In this document: piece by piece, positions 1-10,727 of the stretch | How the letters are laid out: every line of letters begins with the position of its first letter | Position numbering within the stretch: the first letter of the stretch is position 1 | Source of the DNA: Candidatus Aminicenantes bacterium RBG_16_66_30 | GTDB lineage: Bacteria; Acidobacteriota; Aminicenantia; Aminicenantales; Saccharicenantaceae | Assembly (NCBI GenBank): GCA_001775715.1 | Contig: MEYC01000061.1 | Span: 960 to 42,272 of the forward strand | Length of the DNA: 41,313 nucleotides | Direction: 5' to 3' | Notes under the pieces: model-generated | The model's input: the letters and a program-made list of their open reading frames with translations, nothing else | Told to the model about the DNA's origin: nothing | Databases searched by the model: none | Position numbers and translations under genes: made by a program

Positions 1-1283
1 TTGCCGATCTCGTCCAGATAGCGTCCGGGGTCCTCCCGGGTGTTCAACAAGATGTAGCGGACGAGCGAGCCGGCCAGCAGGAGGCCGGACTCGTCGGCCC
101 TTCCGAAGGCGAAGCGGATCTGGTTCTTGGCGCTTTCCAAGTAGTCGAAGGCGTAGAGCTCCGCCTCGCCCTGGAAATCCTTCTTCGAATAGGACTCGTT
201 CTGGGCCCGCTTGAGTGTGTTCACCGCCGTCCGCTCGAGGACGGGGATGTCCTTGGGGTCGGCCCGGATCGAGACGACGACGGCCCCTCCGTACCGGTTG
301 GCGATATAGGCCATGTCGACCGTCTGGACCGTGTCCCGCTCCCCCCTGAGGAGGGCCGGGAGGAGGGGATTGACCCCTCGGCCCAGGACTTCCGTGAGCA
401 CGTTCACGGCGTACTGGTCGGCGTTGTTGTAGTCCGGGGCGACGAAGCCGAGGTAGAGGTAGCCGTCTTTGACGTCGCGCTCGAGCCGCTGGGCGGCGCT
501 TTTTTTGAGTGGTGTGGCCATGGGCAGGGGCTCGGTGGGCGGCGCCGACTTCGGCAGGGGACCGAAGACCTCGCGGACCATCCGCTCCATGTCCGCCGTG
601 ACGAAGTCCCCGACGACGGCCAGGGCGCAGTTCCCGGCCACGAAGTACCGGCGGTAGAATCCCAGTAGGTCCTCGACGGATGCCCCCCGGATGACGTCCC
701 TCCGGCCGTAGACCGATCGCCCGTAGGGGTGGCCGGGGAAAAGGGCCTGAAGGACGAGGTCTGTCGCGTTGAGGCGCGGGTCGTCTTCCATCTGATTGAA
801 TTCCTCGAGGATGACCTCTTTCTCCCCGTCGAGCTCGGCTTGGGTGACTGCAAAATCAAAGAGGATGTCCCTCTGGTTGCGGAGGGCGAACTCGGCCGCG
901 CCGGCGGGCAGGGAGATCTCAAAGACCGACAGGTCCTGGCCCGTGTGGGCGTTGAAATAGGCGCCGTGGCGGCGGACGTCGGCCCCGACCTCTTCGCCGG
1001 ACCGGCCGGCCGTCCCGCGGAAGAGGACGCAATGCTCGAGCAGGTGGACGATCCCCGACGTGGCGTCCGTCTCGTTCTTGGAGCCGACGTCGAAGCCCGT
1101 GACGACGTGGAGGAGAGGGATGTCGCGCTTCTCCAAGAGGAAGACGCGGAGGCCGTTGTCGAGGACGATATAACGGCCCGGATCCTCGGCCTGGAGGAGG
1201 ACGGGGGCGGCGAACAGAACGAGCCCCAAGGCGAGCGCCATTCCCGCCCCGGCGACGGAGGCCTCTCGATGCCGTGTATCCAC
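1..1283 (-). CDS. M16 family zinc peptidase, 3' end truncated by the window edge
   Basis: Reverse-strand frame open from about 1283 to the window edge; reads ...MALALGLVLFAAPVLLQAEDPGRYIVLDNGLRVFLLEKRDIPLLHVVTGFDVGSKNETDATSGIVHLLEHCVLFRGT... with an intact HxxEH (HLLEH). Start (GTG 1283 or the downstream ATG) uncertain. Missing from the ORF track because no in-window stop. Confidence 0.88.
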   Translation of the reverse strand, partial: MDTRHREASVAGAGMALALGLVLFAAPVLLQAEDPGRYIVLDNGLRVFLLEKRDIPLLHVVTGFDVGSKNETDATSGIVHLLEHCVLFRGTAGRSGEEVGADVRRHGAYFNAHTGQDLSVFEISLPAGAAEFALRNQRDILFDFAVTQAELDGEKEVILEEFNQMEDDPRLNATDLVLQALFPGHPYGRSVYGRRDVIRGASVEDLLGFYRRYFVAGNCALAVVGDFVTADMERMVREVFGPLPKSAPPTEPLPMATPLKKSAAQRLERDVKDGYLYLGFVAPDYNNADQYAVNVLTEVLGRGVNPLLPALLRGERDTVQTVDMAYIANRYGGAVVVSIRADPKDIPVLERTAVNTLKRAQNESYSKKDFQGEAELYAFDYLESAKNQIRFAFGRADESGLLLAGSLVRYILLNTREDPGRYLDEIG

Positions 1284-1384
1284 GATCGATCCCGGATGCA
1301 ACCTCCATGCCAGTCTATCATAAGGCGGCGGGCCGGCCAATCCGGCAAAGGCCCTTTACGCCGGGCTGCGGCACCGGGGGGGTT

Positions 1385-1413
1385 TTGCCCGGGCGGCCCA
1401 AGTGTGTTAGAAT
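1385..1413 (+). promoter_or_regulatory. Putative sigma70 promoter of the response regulator gene
   Basis: TTGCCC (1385-1390), 17-nt spacer, TAGAAT (1408-1413), 24 nt before ATG 1437. Confidence 0.5.
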
Positions 1414-1436
1414 TCGGCGAAGAGGTCAGACGCCCG

Positions 1437-2891
<1,455 letters not shown>

Positions 2892-3172
2892 CCGCGACTC
2901 CGGGCGACCGGGGGAAAGTGCCACAGAAAACACACCGCCCTCCGGGGGGCTCAGGCTCCCCGGGGAGCAAGGGTGAAATGGCGAGGTAAGAGCTCACCGC
3001 CCCGGCGGCGACGCCGGGGGCAGGGCAAACCCCATCCGGAGCAAGGCCAAACGAGCCCCGTTTTGGGATGGCCCGTCCCAGGGGGCGGGTCGGCCGCTGG
3101 AGCCTCGGGGCAACCCGGGGCCTAGACAAATGACCGTCACCCGCGCAAGCGGGGACAGGATCCGGCTTACGA

Positions 3173-3196
3173 CCCGCTCCGGCCGTTCTTTTTTCC
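3173..3196 (+). terminator. Probable end of rnpB: P1 3' strand followed by a T-rich tract
   Basis: CCCGCTCCGGCCG then TTCTTTTTTCC. Confidence 0.5.
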
Positions 3197-3260
3197 ATCT
3201 CCTCCGCGGACGGGGGAGGGGCCTACCTCAGCCGGCCCGTTTTGTGCTATAAGCAGTCCC

Positions 3261-3506
3261 ATGGTCCCCCAGATCCCCTACGCGGCCATAGGGGTCGGCA
3301 TCGCGGCGATCATGGGGATCTGGGCCTTCCTCGTCGCCGAGACGATCAAGCAGAGGGCCGTGATCGCCGGCGCCCCGCTCCTCATCATCCTCGCCGGATC
3401 GTTATTCCGGCCCTTTGCAGGTCAGCTCGTCGCGCTCATCGGCTGGGTTCTCTATGGGGTCGGGTGCATCATCTTCCTGCGCCTCAACGGTCTGGAGATC
3501 CGTTGA
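3261..3506 (+). CDS. Small (81 aa) hydrophobic membrane protein of unknown function
   Basis: MVPQIPYAAIGVGIAAIMGIWAFLVAETIKQRAVIAGAPLLIILAGSLFRPFAGQLVALIGWVLYGVGCIIFLRLNGLEIR; two to three hydrophobic segments; stop overlaps the next start (TGATG). Confidence 0.7.
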   Translation: MVPQIPYAAIGVGIAAIMGIWAFLVAETIKQRAVIAGAPLLIILAGSLFRPFAGQLVALIGWVLYGVGCIIFLRLNGLEIR

Positions 3507-4735
3507 TGACGCGGTTCGCCTGGTGGAAGGAGGCCCCGCCGGACGCCCGGCGGGCCCTGGTCGCCGCTTCGTTCGGCTGGATGCTCGATTCCTTCGACGT
3601 CATGCTTTATGCCATGGTCCTGTCGGCCCTGATGTCCGACCTGGGCATGGCCAAAGCCACGGCCGGGTTGCTGGGATCGCTGACCCTGGTCGCCTCCGCT
3701 GTCGGAGGGCTCGTCTTCGGCGTCGTGGCCGACCGCTTCGGCCGGCGCAAGGCCTTGATGGCCAGCATCCTCATCTATTCGGTGTTTACCGCGGCCTGCG
3801 GCTTCGCCACCGGCGTCGCCATGCTGGCCGTCTTCAGGATCTTCCTGGGCTTGGGCATGGGCGGGGAGTGGGCGTCCGGGGCCGCGCTCGTCTCGGAAAC
3901 CTGGCCGGCCGCGCATCGCGGCAAAGCCCTGGGGATCGTCCAGAGCTCGTGGGCCGTCGGCTATGCCGCCGCGGCGGCGGTGGCCGCGCTCGTCCTGCCC
4001 GTCTGGGGCTGGCGGGGCGTCTTCTTTGTCGGGGTCCTTCCCGCCTTCTTCACGCTCTGGGTCCAAAAGCGGGTCCGGGAGCCCGAGATCTGGACGGCCG
4101 TCCGGGCGGCGTCGCCGGGCATACGCACGGGATTCGTCGAGATCTTCGGGAAGAAGCGGCTCCGGCTGACCCTTTTCGTCACGCTGATGAACGCCTGCAC
4201 CATGTTCGCCTGGTGGGGCTTCAACCTCTGGCTCCCGGCCTTTCTCTCGATGGCCCCCGAGCAGGGCGGTATCGGGCTCGCCCCCCGGACCATGTCCGGG
4301 CTGGTCATCTTCATGCAGGCCGGCATGTGGCTGGGCTATATCACCTTCGGCTTCATCAGCGACAAACTCGGGCGGAAGCGCTCTTACGTGGCCTTCCTCC
4401 TCGTCGCTTCGGTCTTCATGCTCCTGTACTCCCAGACGCGCCGGCCTCTGGCCCTCCTCATCCTGGGACCGTTCGTCGCGTTCTTCGGCACGGGCTACTT
4501 CACCGGATTCGGCGCGCTAACGGCAGAGATCTACCCCACGGCCGTGCGGGCCACGGCCCAGGGCATCACCTACAACACGGGCCGGATCGTCAGCGCCGCC
4601 GCGCCTTTCGTCGTCGGTTCGCTGGCCCAAACAAAGGGATTCGGGTTCTCCTTTATGGTCATCGCCGCCGCCTTTCTCGCGGCCGCGGTCCTGTGGGCCG
4701 GCATCCCGGAGACCAAGGGACGTCCGCTCGAGTAG
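3506..4735 (+). CDS. Major facilitator superfamily transporter (sialate/aromatic acid:H+ symporter-like)
   Basis: MTRFAWWKEAPPDARRALVAASFGWMLDSFDVMLYAMVLSALM...VVADRFGRRKALMASIL...; MFS loop motif, about 12 hydrophobic segments. True start 3506 rather than the ORF track's 3242. Confidence 0.93.
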   Translation: MTRFAWWKEAPPDARRALVAASFGWMLDSFDVMLYAMVLSALMSDLGMAKATAGLLGSLTLVASAVGGLVFGVVADRFGRRKALMASILIYSVFTAACGFATGVAMLAVFRIFLGLGMGGEWASGAALVSETWPAAHRGKALGIVQSSWAVGYAAAAAVAALVLPVWGWRGVFFVGVLPAFFTLWVQKRVREPEIWTAVRAASPGIRTGFVEIFGKKRLRLTLFVTLMNACTMFAWWGFNLWLPAFLSMAPEQGGIGLAPRTMSGLVIFMQAGMWLGYITFGFISDKLGRKRSYVAFLLVASVFMLLYSQTRRPLALLILGPFVAFFGTGYFTGFGALTAEIYPTAVRATAQGITYNTGRIVSAAAPFVVGSLAQTKGFGFSFMVIAAAFLAAAVLWAGIPETKGRPLE

Positions 4736-4748
4736 CCGACGATCGCGG

Positions 4749-6206
4749 CTAGAAGGCGTTGAACGCCGCGCGGATGAGACTCAGCGCGTTCCCGGGCCAG
4801 AGCCCCAGCTGAAGGACCCCGAGCAGGCCCAGGAAGATGACAAGGAAGAGGGCCGGATCGTCCCGGTCGAAAGCGGCCGCGGCCTCGGCGTCCTGCATGT
4901 ACATGACGACGATGATCTTCAGGTAATACGCGACCGCGATGAGACTGGCCAGGACCGCGGCGACGGCGAGGAGGATGTGGCCCTCCCGGACGGCGGCGCC
5001 AAAAACGTAGAACTTGGCCAGGAAGCCGGCCGTGGGCGGGAAGCCCGCCAGGGAAAGCAGAAAGATCGACAGGCTCGCGGCCAGCCCCGGATGCCGGCGG
5101 CCCAGGCCGGCGAAGTCGCCGAGCGAGGCGCGCTCGAACCCTCTGCCGGACATGGCGACGAGGACGGCGAAGGCCCCGCCGTTCATGAAGAGATAGACGA
5201 GGAGATAGAAGACCAGGCTCGGGGCGTCGCCGGCGACGATGGCGACGAGGAGATAGCCGGCATGGGCGATCGACGAGTAGGCGAGCATCCTCTTGACGCT
5301 CTTCTGTCGCAGGGCGGCCAGGTTGCCGGCGAACATCGTCAGGACGGCGGCAACGCTCAGGGCCGGCGTGAAAACGGCGGCCGCCGCGGTTTCGCCGCTC
5401 AGCAGAGGAAGAAGGACCCTCAGCAGGACCGCCAGCCCGGCGGCCTTGGGAACGATGGTCAGGAACACGGTCACCGGGGTCGGCGCGCCCTCGTATACGT
5501 CCGGGGCCCACATGTGGAACGGGGCGACGGCGATCTTGAAGAATAACGCCGTCAGGATGAGGCCGAGCCCGACGGCGCCGGCCGCGGGAAAAGCGGACAG
5601 CGAGGCGCCGGCGGAGAGGCCGGCCGTGAGATCGAGGCTCCCCGATGTCCCGAAGACCAGCGCCAGGCCGAAGACGAAGAAGGCCCCGGCGAAGCTCCCC
5701 ATCAGGAAATATTTCGCCGCCGCCTCGGAAGAGGCGCGGTCCTGGCGCTTGAGACCGCTCATCGCGTAGGAAGCCACCGAGAGGACCTCGAGGCCGAGGA
5801 AGACGACCAGCCCGTCCGAGGACGACACCATGATCATCGCGCCGGCCACGGCCAGGAGGAGAAGGCCGCAGAGCTGGCCGAGGTTCATGTCCTGATGCGC
5901 GGCGTATTTCAGGCTCATCAGGATGACGGCGATCCCGGCCAGGACGAGGACGCCCGTGACCAACAGGGCCAGGTTGTCGACGAGGAGTCGGCCGTGAAGA
6001 TAGACGCCGCTGTTCCCGACGTTCCAGGAAACGACGGTGAAGAACGCGGACGCAAGAAGGGCGAAGACCGCGACAAAGGCCGGAAGCTCTCCGTCCTTGC
6101 GCTTGAGGAAGGCCTCGAGCAGCAGGACGAGCAGGGCCCCGGCAACGAGGGCGAGCAGGGGCGCCAGGGCCAGAACGGACGGAGGGATGGGTGGCGGGAA
6201 TCCCAT
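4749..6206 (-). CDS. nuoN: NADH-quinone oxidoreductase subunit N
   Basis: VAPFHMWAPDVYEGAPTPVTVFLTIVPKAAGLAVLLR; KRMLAYSSIAHAGYLL. Confidence 0.95.
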   Translation of the reverse strand: MGFPPPIPPSVLALAPLLALVAGALLVLLLEAFLKRKDGELPAFVAVFALLASAFFTVVSWNVGNSGVYLHGRLLVDNLALLVTGVLVLAGIAVILMSLKYAAHQDMNLGQLCGLLLLAVAGAMIMVSSSDGLVVFLGLEVLSVASYAMSGLKRQDRASSEAAAKYFLMGSFAGAFFVFGLALVFGTSGSLDLTAGLSAGASLSAFPAAGAVGLGLILTALFFKIAVAPFHMWAPDVYEGAPTPVTVFLTIVPKAAGLAVLLRVLLPLLSGETAAAAVFTPALSVAAVLTMFAGNLAALRQKSVKRMLAYSSIAHAGYLLVAIVAGDAPSLVFYLLVYLFMNGGAFAVLVAMSGRGFERASLGDFAGLGRRHPGLAASLSIFLLSLAGFPPTAGFLAKFYVFGAAVREGHILLAVAAVLASLIAVAYYLKIIVVMYMQDAEAAAAFDRDDPALFLVIFLGLLGVLQLGLWPGNALSLIRAAFNAF

Positions 6207-6207
6207 G

Positions 6208-7779
6208 CTACCGCTCCGGCTCCGCGAGAGCCGTCGCCTCGGCCCCGGGTCTTCCCGGGAGTTCCAAAGCCGTCACGACGGGCGCTTTAGACCTCAGGGA
6301 CTCGACATAGCGGGCGACGGATGAATCCATCTTTCTCAAGAAGGTCCCCGGGAACAGCCCCATGAAGAGCATGAGGACGACGAGAGGGACGAGACAGGCG
6401 AGCTCCCGTCCGTCGAGATCGCGGAGCCTCCGGTCCGCCGGGTCCTTGAGCGGTCCGTGCATGACCCGGCGGTAGAGCCAGAGGAGATACGCGGCCGACA
6501 GGACGACCGTCGAAACGCTCAGGACGGCCAGGGTCTTGTTCGCGGCGAATATGCCGAAGAAACAGAGGAACTCTCCGACGAAGCCGTTGAGGCCGGGAAG
6601 GCCGGCGGACGAGAGCATGGCGACAAGGAAGAGACCCGCGAACACGGGCATGCGCGCGGCCGCGCCGCCGTAGTCGGCGATGAGCCTCGTATGGGTCCTC
6701 TCGTAGAGGATCCCGACGCAGAGGAAGAGGGCCCCGGTGCTCAGGCCGTGATTGAGCATCTGGTATATGGCGCCCTCGGTCGCTTCGAAGTTGAGCGAGA
6801 AGACGGCCAGCATGATAAGGCCCATGTGGCTGACGCTCGAGTAGGCGACGAGGGATTTCATGTCCTTCTGGACAAGGGCCATCAGTCCGCCGTAGATGAT
6901 CCCGACGACGGCCAGAATGGACAAGGCCGGCGCGAAAGACGCCGCCGCCGCGGGGAACAGGGGCAGGCCCAGCCTCAGGAAGCCGTAAGCGCCCATCTTG
7001 AGGAGGACGGCGGCCAGGAGGACCGATCCGGCCGTCGGGGCCTCGACGTGGGCGTCCGGGAGCCAGGTATGCAGCGGGAAGAGCGGGATCTTGATGGCGA
7101 AAGCCAATCCGAAAGCCAGAAAGAGCCAACTCTGAAGGGCCGGGGAGAGCGGGACGGCGGCCAGGTCGGCGATCGTCAGCGAGGGGCTCCCCATGGCCCG
7201 GGAATAAGCGGCTTGAAGAACGAAGATCGCGACGAGCATGAGCAGGCTGCCGAACATGGTGAAAAGGACGAACTTCGTCGTGGCGTAGATCCGGCGCCGG
7301 CCGCCCCATATCCCGATGAGGAAGTACATCGGGATGAGCATGGCCTCCCAGAAGACATAGAACAGAAAAAGATTCAGCGAGACGAAGACGCCGATCATGC
7401 CGGTCTCGAGAAGGAGCATGAAGAACGAGAACTCTTTGATCCTGTCGTCGACGGCGCGCCAGGAGGAGAGGAGCGCCAGGGGCGTCATGAGCGCGGCCAG
7501 GAGGACGAGGAAGAGGCTGATGCCGTCGACGCCGACATGATAATCGATGCCGCCGCGGAGCCAGGAGGAGCGCTCGACGAGCTCGGGGAGCCCGGAGGCG
7601 CCGTCATAAGCGAAAAAGAGAAGGAGCGACAGGACGAAGGTCAGGAGCGATACGCCCAGCGCCGTCGCCCGGACGGCCCGGGCCGATCCGCGGCGGAAGA
7701 AGACGAGGAGCACGGCCCCGGCGAGAGGCAGGAAGGTGACGATGCTCACGAGCGGCAGGCCTGACAGCATGGCGCTCAT
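6208..7779 (-). CDS. nuoM: NADH-quinone oxidoreductase subunit M
   Basis: IKIPLFPLHTWLPDAHVEAPTAGSVLLAAVLLKMGAYGFLR; SLVAYSSVSHMG. Confidence 0.96.
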   Translation of the reverse strand: MSAMLSGLPLVSIVTFLPLAGAVLLVFFRRGSARAVRATALGVSLLTFVLSLLLFFAYDGASGLPELVERSSWLRGGIDYHVGVDGISLFLVLLAALMTPLALLSSWRAVDDRIKEFSFFMLLLETGMIGVFVSLNLFLFYVFWEAMLIPMYFLIGIWGGRRRIYATTKFVLFTMFGSLLMLVAIFVLQAAYSRAMGSPSLTIADLAAVPLSPALQSWLFLAFGLAFAIKIPLFPLHTWLPDAHVEAPTAGSVLLAAVLLKMGAYGFLRLGLPLFPAAAASFAPALSILAVVGIIYGGLMALVQKDMKSLVAYSSVSHMGLIMLAVFSLNFEATEGAIYQMLNHGLSTGALFLCVGILYERTHTRLIADYGGAAARMPVFAGLFLVAMLSSAGLPGLNGFVGEFLCFFGIFAANKTLAVLSVSTVVLSAAYLLWLYRRVMHGPLKDPADRRLRDLDGRELACLVPLVVLMLFMGLFPGTFLRKMDSSVARYVESLRSKAPVVTALELPGRPGAEATALAEPER

Positions 7780-9680
7780 AGGAGGAGGACCCCCAGGAAG
7801 AGGATGGCGCCGAGGAGGAAAGCCAGGGCGTAGTCGCGGACAAGACCGCTCTGGAGGACGTTCAATCCCTTCCCGGCCGAGGCCGCGGCCGCGGCGGAGC
7901 CGTCGAGGGCGCCGTCGATGACGCCGAGGTCGAAACGGGCGTAGACCGTCTCGGCCCCGCGGACGAGGGGCCGGACGACCACGGCGTCGTAGGCCTCATC
8001 GACATAGTATTTGCCGACGAGGAGACGGTAGATGCCGGGGAACGAACGGGCCGTCCGCTCCGGGAGGTCCGGTCGCTTCCGATAGAAGACAAAGGCCATG
8101 GCGATGCCGGCGAGGGCCGCGGCCGTGGCCGCCAGGATGAGGCCGACCTCTGTCGAAAGCGCGAGGTGATGCGCGGCCGGTTCGAGGACGGCCTCGAGGA
8201 AGCCGCCGATCCAATTCGCCTTTTCACCGAGGAGGACGGGCAATCCGGCGAACCCGGCAAGGGCGGAAAAAACCGCCAGGACGACGAGGGGGACCGTCAT
8301 GACCGGCGGGGATTCGTGGACGTGAGGAGCGGTCCCTGCGGGGTGAGTCGCCCGGGTCTGGCCATAGAACGTCATATAGATGAGCCGGAACATATAAAGA
8401 GCCGTGAGAACGGCGCCCGAGAGGCCCAGGGCATAGAGAACATAGTGGCCGCCGGCGAAGGCGCTCGTCAAGATCGCGTCCTTCGAAAAGAATCCCGACA
8501 GGAACGGCACGCCGGCGATGGCCAGCGCGCCGACGAGGAAGACCGGGAAAGTCGTCGGGAGGGCCTTCTTGAGGCCGCCCATGCGGCGCATGTCCTGCTC
8601 GCCGCCCAGGGCATGGATGACGCTCCCGGCGGCGAGGAAGAGGAGGCTCTTGAAGAACGCGTGGGTCACGAGGTGGAACATCCCCGCGGCATAGGCGCCC
8701 ACGCCGCAGCCGAGGAACATGTAGCCGATCTGAGAGATCGTCGAATAGGCCAGGACCCGCTTGATGTCGTGCTGGACCAGGGCGATGGTCGCCGCGAAGA
8801 CGGCCGTCAGTCCGCCGACCCAGGCGACGACCGACGAGGCCGCCTGCGAGGCCGCGAAGAGCCCGCTCAGGCGGCAGACCATATAAACGCCCGCCGTGAC
8901 CATGGTCGCGGCGTGGATCAGGGCCGAGACGGGCGTCGGGCCCTCCATGGCGTCGGGCAGCCAAACGTAGAGGGGGATCTGGGCCGATTTTCCCGTGGCC
9001 CCGACGAAGAGGAGGATGGCGACGAGGGTCACCAGCCCCGGTCCGAGGACGCCGGCGGCGGGGGCGGCGTTGATCGCGGCGAAGCTCGAGCTCCCGACGT
9101 TCACCAGGAGGAAGAGGACGCCGACGATGAAGGCCGCGTCGCCGATCCGGTTGACGATGAAGGCTTTCATCCCGGCCTTGGACGCGGCCGGCCGCTCGAA
9201 CCAAAAGCCGATGAGGAGATAAGAACAGAGGCCGACGCCCTCCCAGCCGACGAACATCAGGACGATGTCCGAGGCCAGGACGAGGACGAGCATGAAGAAG
9301 GTGAACAGGTTCAGATAGGCGAAATACCTCGAGTAGGCCCTGTCTGCGGCCATATAGCCGACGGAATAAACATGGATGAGGAGGCCGACCCCGGTGACGA
9401 CGAGGGCCATGACGGCCGCAAGCTCGTCGAAAGCGAAGGAGATCGCCGCCGAGAACGAGCCGCTCGCGATCCACGGAAGGAGGGTCTTGGCCAGGCCGGA
9501 AGAACCGTGTCCGGCCCGGACGAGATGGACGAAACCCGCGAGGGACAGGGCGAACGAAAGGAAGACCGTCAAGCAAGCCTGCCACGAGATCCAGCGGCGG
9601 GAAAGCCGCGGTCCGAGGAGGAGCAGGAGGAGGGCGCTCGCCCCGGGGAGCAGGGGAATGAGCCAGAAGTATCGAACCAT
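7776..9680 (-). CDS. nuoL: NADH-quinone oxidoreductase subunit L
   Basis: GKSAQIPLYVWLPDAMEGPTPVSALIHAATMVTAGVYM; KRVLAYSTISQIGYMFLGCG; 4-nt overlap with nuoM. Confidence 0.96.
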   Translation of the reverse strand: MVRYFWLIPLLPGASALLLLLLGPRLSRRWISWQACLTVFLSFALSLAGFVHLVRAGHGSSGLAKTLLPWIASGSFSAAISFAFDELAAVMALVVTGVGLLIHVYSVGYMAADRAYSRYFAYLNLFTFFMLVLVLASDIVLMFVGWEGVGLCSYLLIGFWFERPAASKAGMKAFIVNRIGDAAFIVGVLFLLVNVGSSSFAAINAAPAAGVLGPGLVTLVAILLFVGATGKSAQIPLYVWLPDAMEGPTPVSALIHAATMVTAGVYMVCRLSGLFAASQAASSVVAWVGGLTAVFAATIALVQHDIKRVLAYSTISQIGYMFLGCGVGAYAAGMFHLVTHAFFKSLLFLAAGSVIHALGGEQDMRRMGGLKKALPTTFPVFLVGALAIAGVPFLSGFFSKDAILTSAFAGGHYVLYALGLSGAVLTALYMFRLIYMTFYGQTRATHPAGTAPHVHESPPVMTVPLVVLAVFSALAGFAGLPVLLGEKANWIGGFLEAVLEPAAHHLALSTEVGLILAATAAALAGIAMAFVFYRKRPDLPERTARSFPGIYRLLVGKYYVDEAYDAVVVRPLVRGAETVYARFDLGVIDGALDGSAAAAASAGKGLNVLQSGLVRDYALAFLLGAILFLGVLLL

Positions 9681-9681
9681 T

Positions 9682-9984
9682 CTATCCCCTGAGGTCCTTG
9701 AGCTCGTCGGTCCTGATGGTGCGGCGCTGCCGGAAGATGAGGACGATGATGGCCAGGCCGATGACAGCCTCGGCCGCGGCGACGGTGATGACGAAAAGGA
9801 CGATGACCTGCCCGGCCGCCTGGCCTGAGGCCTTGGCCATGGCCAGGAACGCGAGGTTGGACGCGTTGAGCATGACCTCGACGGCCATGAACTGGGTCAG
9901 GAGGTCCTTCTTGACGAAAAAGGCCAGGACGCCGAGGGAGAAAAGGACAGCGGACAAAAGAAGGAACGCGGCGGGCGGGATCAT
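9682..9984 (-). CDS. nuoK: NADH-quinone oxidoreductase subunit K
   Basis: MIPPAAFLLLSAVLFSLGVLAFFVKKDLLTQFMAVEVMLNASNLAFLAMA...; the ORF track start at 10440 is read-through in the nuoK frame. Confidence 0.94.
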   Translation of the reverse strand: MIPPAAFLLLSAVLFSLGVLAFFVKKDLLTQFMAVEVMLNASNLAFLAMAKASGQAAGQVIVLFVITVAAAEAVIGLAIIVLIFRQRRTIRTDELKDLRG

Positions 9985-10474
9985 CCGCCCTCCTTTTTGC
10001 CGGCCAACGCCAGGGCGCCGACCAGAGCCGCCAGGATGAGAAGCGAGGTGATCTCGAAGGCGTAGAGGTAATCCGTGAAGAGGAGCCGGCCGAGTCCGGC
10101 CAGGCCGTCGGGCTCGCCCGGCGACACGCTTCCCGGAGCGATGGCTCGCACCGCGGCGATAGCCAGCTCGGCGAATAGAACGAGCCCCAGGATGGCCGCC
10201 AGGAAGGTGCGAAGCGTCCGTCTTTCCCGGGGCGCCGGCTCCCGGAGGTTGAACATCATGATGGCGAAGAGGAAGAGGACCATGATGGCCCCGGCGTAAA
10301 CGAGCACCTGGGCGGCCGCCGCGAACGGCGCGTCGAGAAGGCCGAAAAGCCCGCCCAGGCAGGAGAAGGCGAGGACGAGGAACAGGGCGTTGTGGGCCTG
10401 GTTCCGGGACAGGATCATGGCCAGGACCGAGCCGATGCACAAGGCGACAGGATAGCGAAGATAGCCCAAGCCAT
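9981..10474 (-). CDS. nuoJ: NADH-quinone oxidoreductase subunit J (5' end uncertain, possible frameshift)
   Basis: MILSRNQAHNALFLVLAFSCLGGLF...AQVLVYAGAIMVLFLFAIMMFNL. The N-terminal ATG at 10474 (MAWAIFAIL...) is in a different frame; in-frame alternatives are TTG 10469 or the internal ATG. Confidence 0.85.
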
Positions 10475-10488
10475 GGAATTTCCCCCTA

Positions 10489-10517
10489 TATTTAGTTTTC
10501 CCCGCGGCCAAAGTCAA
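10489..10517 (-). promoter_or_regulatory. Putative sigma70 promoter of nuoJKLMN
   Basis: On the minus strand TTGACT (10517-10512), 17-nt spacer, TAAATA (10494-10489), 14 nt before ATG 10474. Confidence 0.6.
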
Positions 10518-10555
10518 GCCGAAATCGGAGTCCCGCAAAAACCGGCCCTGGCGCG

Positions 10556-10583
10556 TTGACATTCGGGGGGGATTTGATATAAT
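10556..10583 (+). promoter_or_regulatory. Consensus sigma70 promoter of tRNA-fMet
   Basis: TTGACA (10556-10561), 16-nt spacer, TATAAT (10578-10583), tRNA 5' end at 10595. Confidence 0.85.
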
Positions 10584-10594
10584 GACGCTCGTAC

Positions 10595-10671
<77 letters not shown>

Positions 10672-10727
10672 ACCGACTTCCATCATCCCCCTGATAAACG
10701 AGGCCCTCGGCCTCTGTCCGCCGGGCC

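Noticed and set aside
729-1436. N-terminal extension of the 720-aa ORF (729-2891)
   Set aside because: Antisense to the M16 gene; low-complexity composition; the receiver domain starts at ATG 1437 with a promoter just upstream.
8166-9692. 508-aa plus-strand ORF antisense to nuoL
   Set aside because: Charged low-complexity shadow of hydrophobic nuoL codons.
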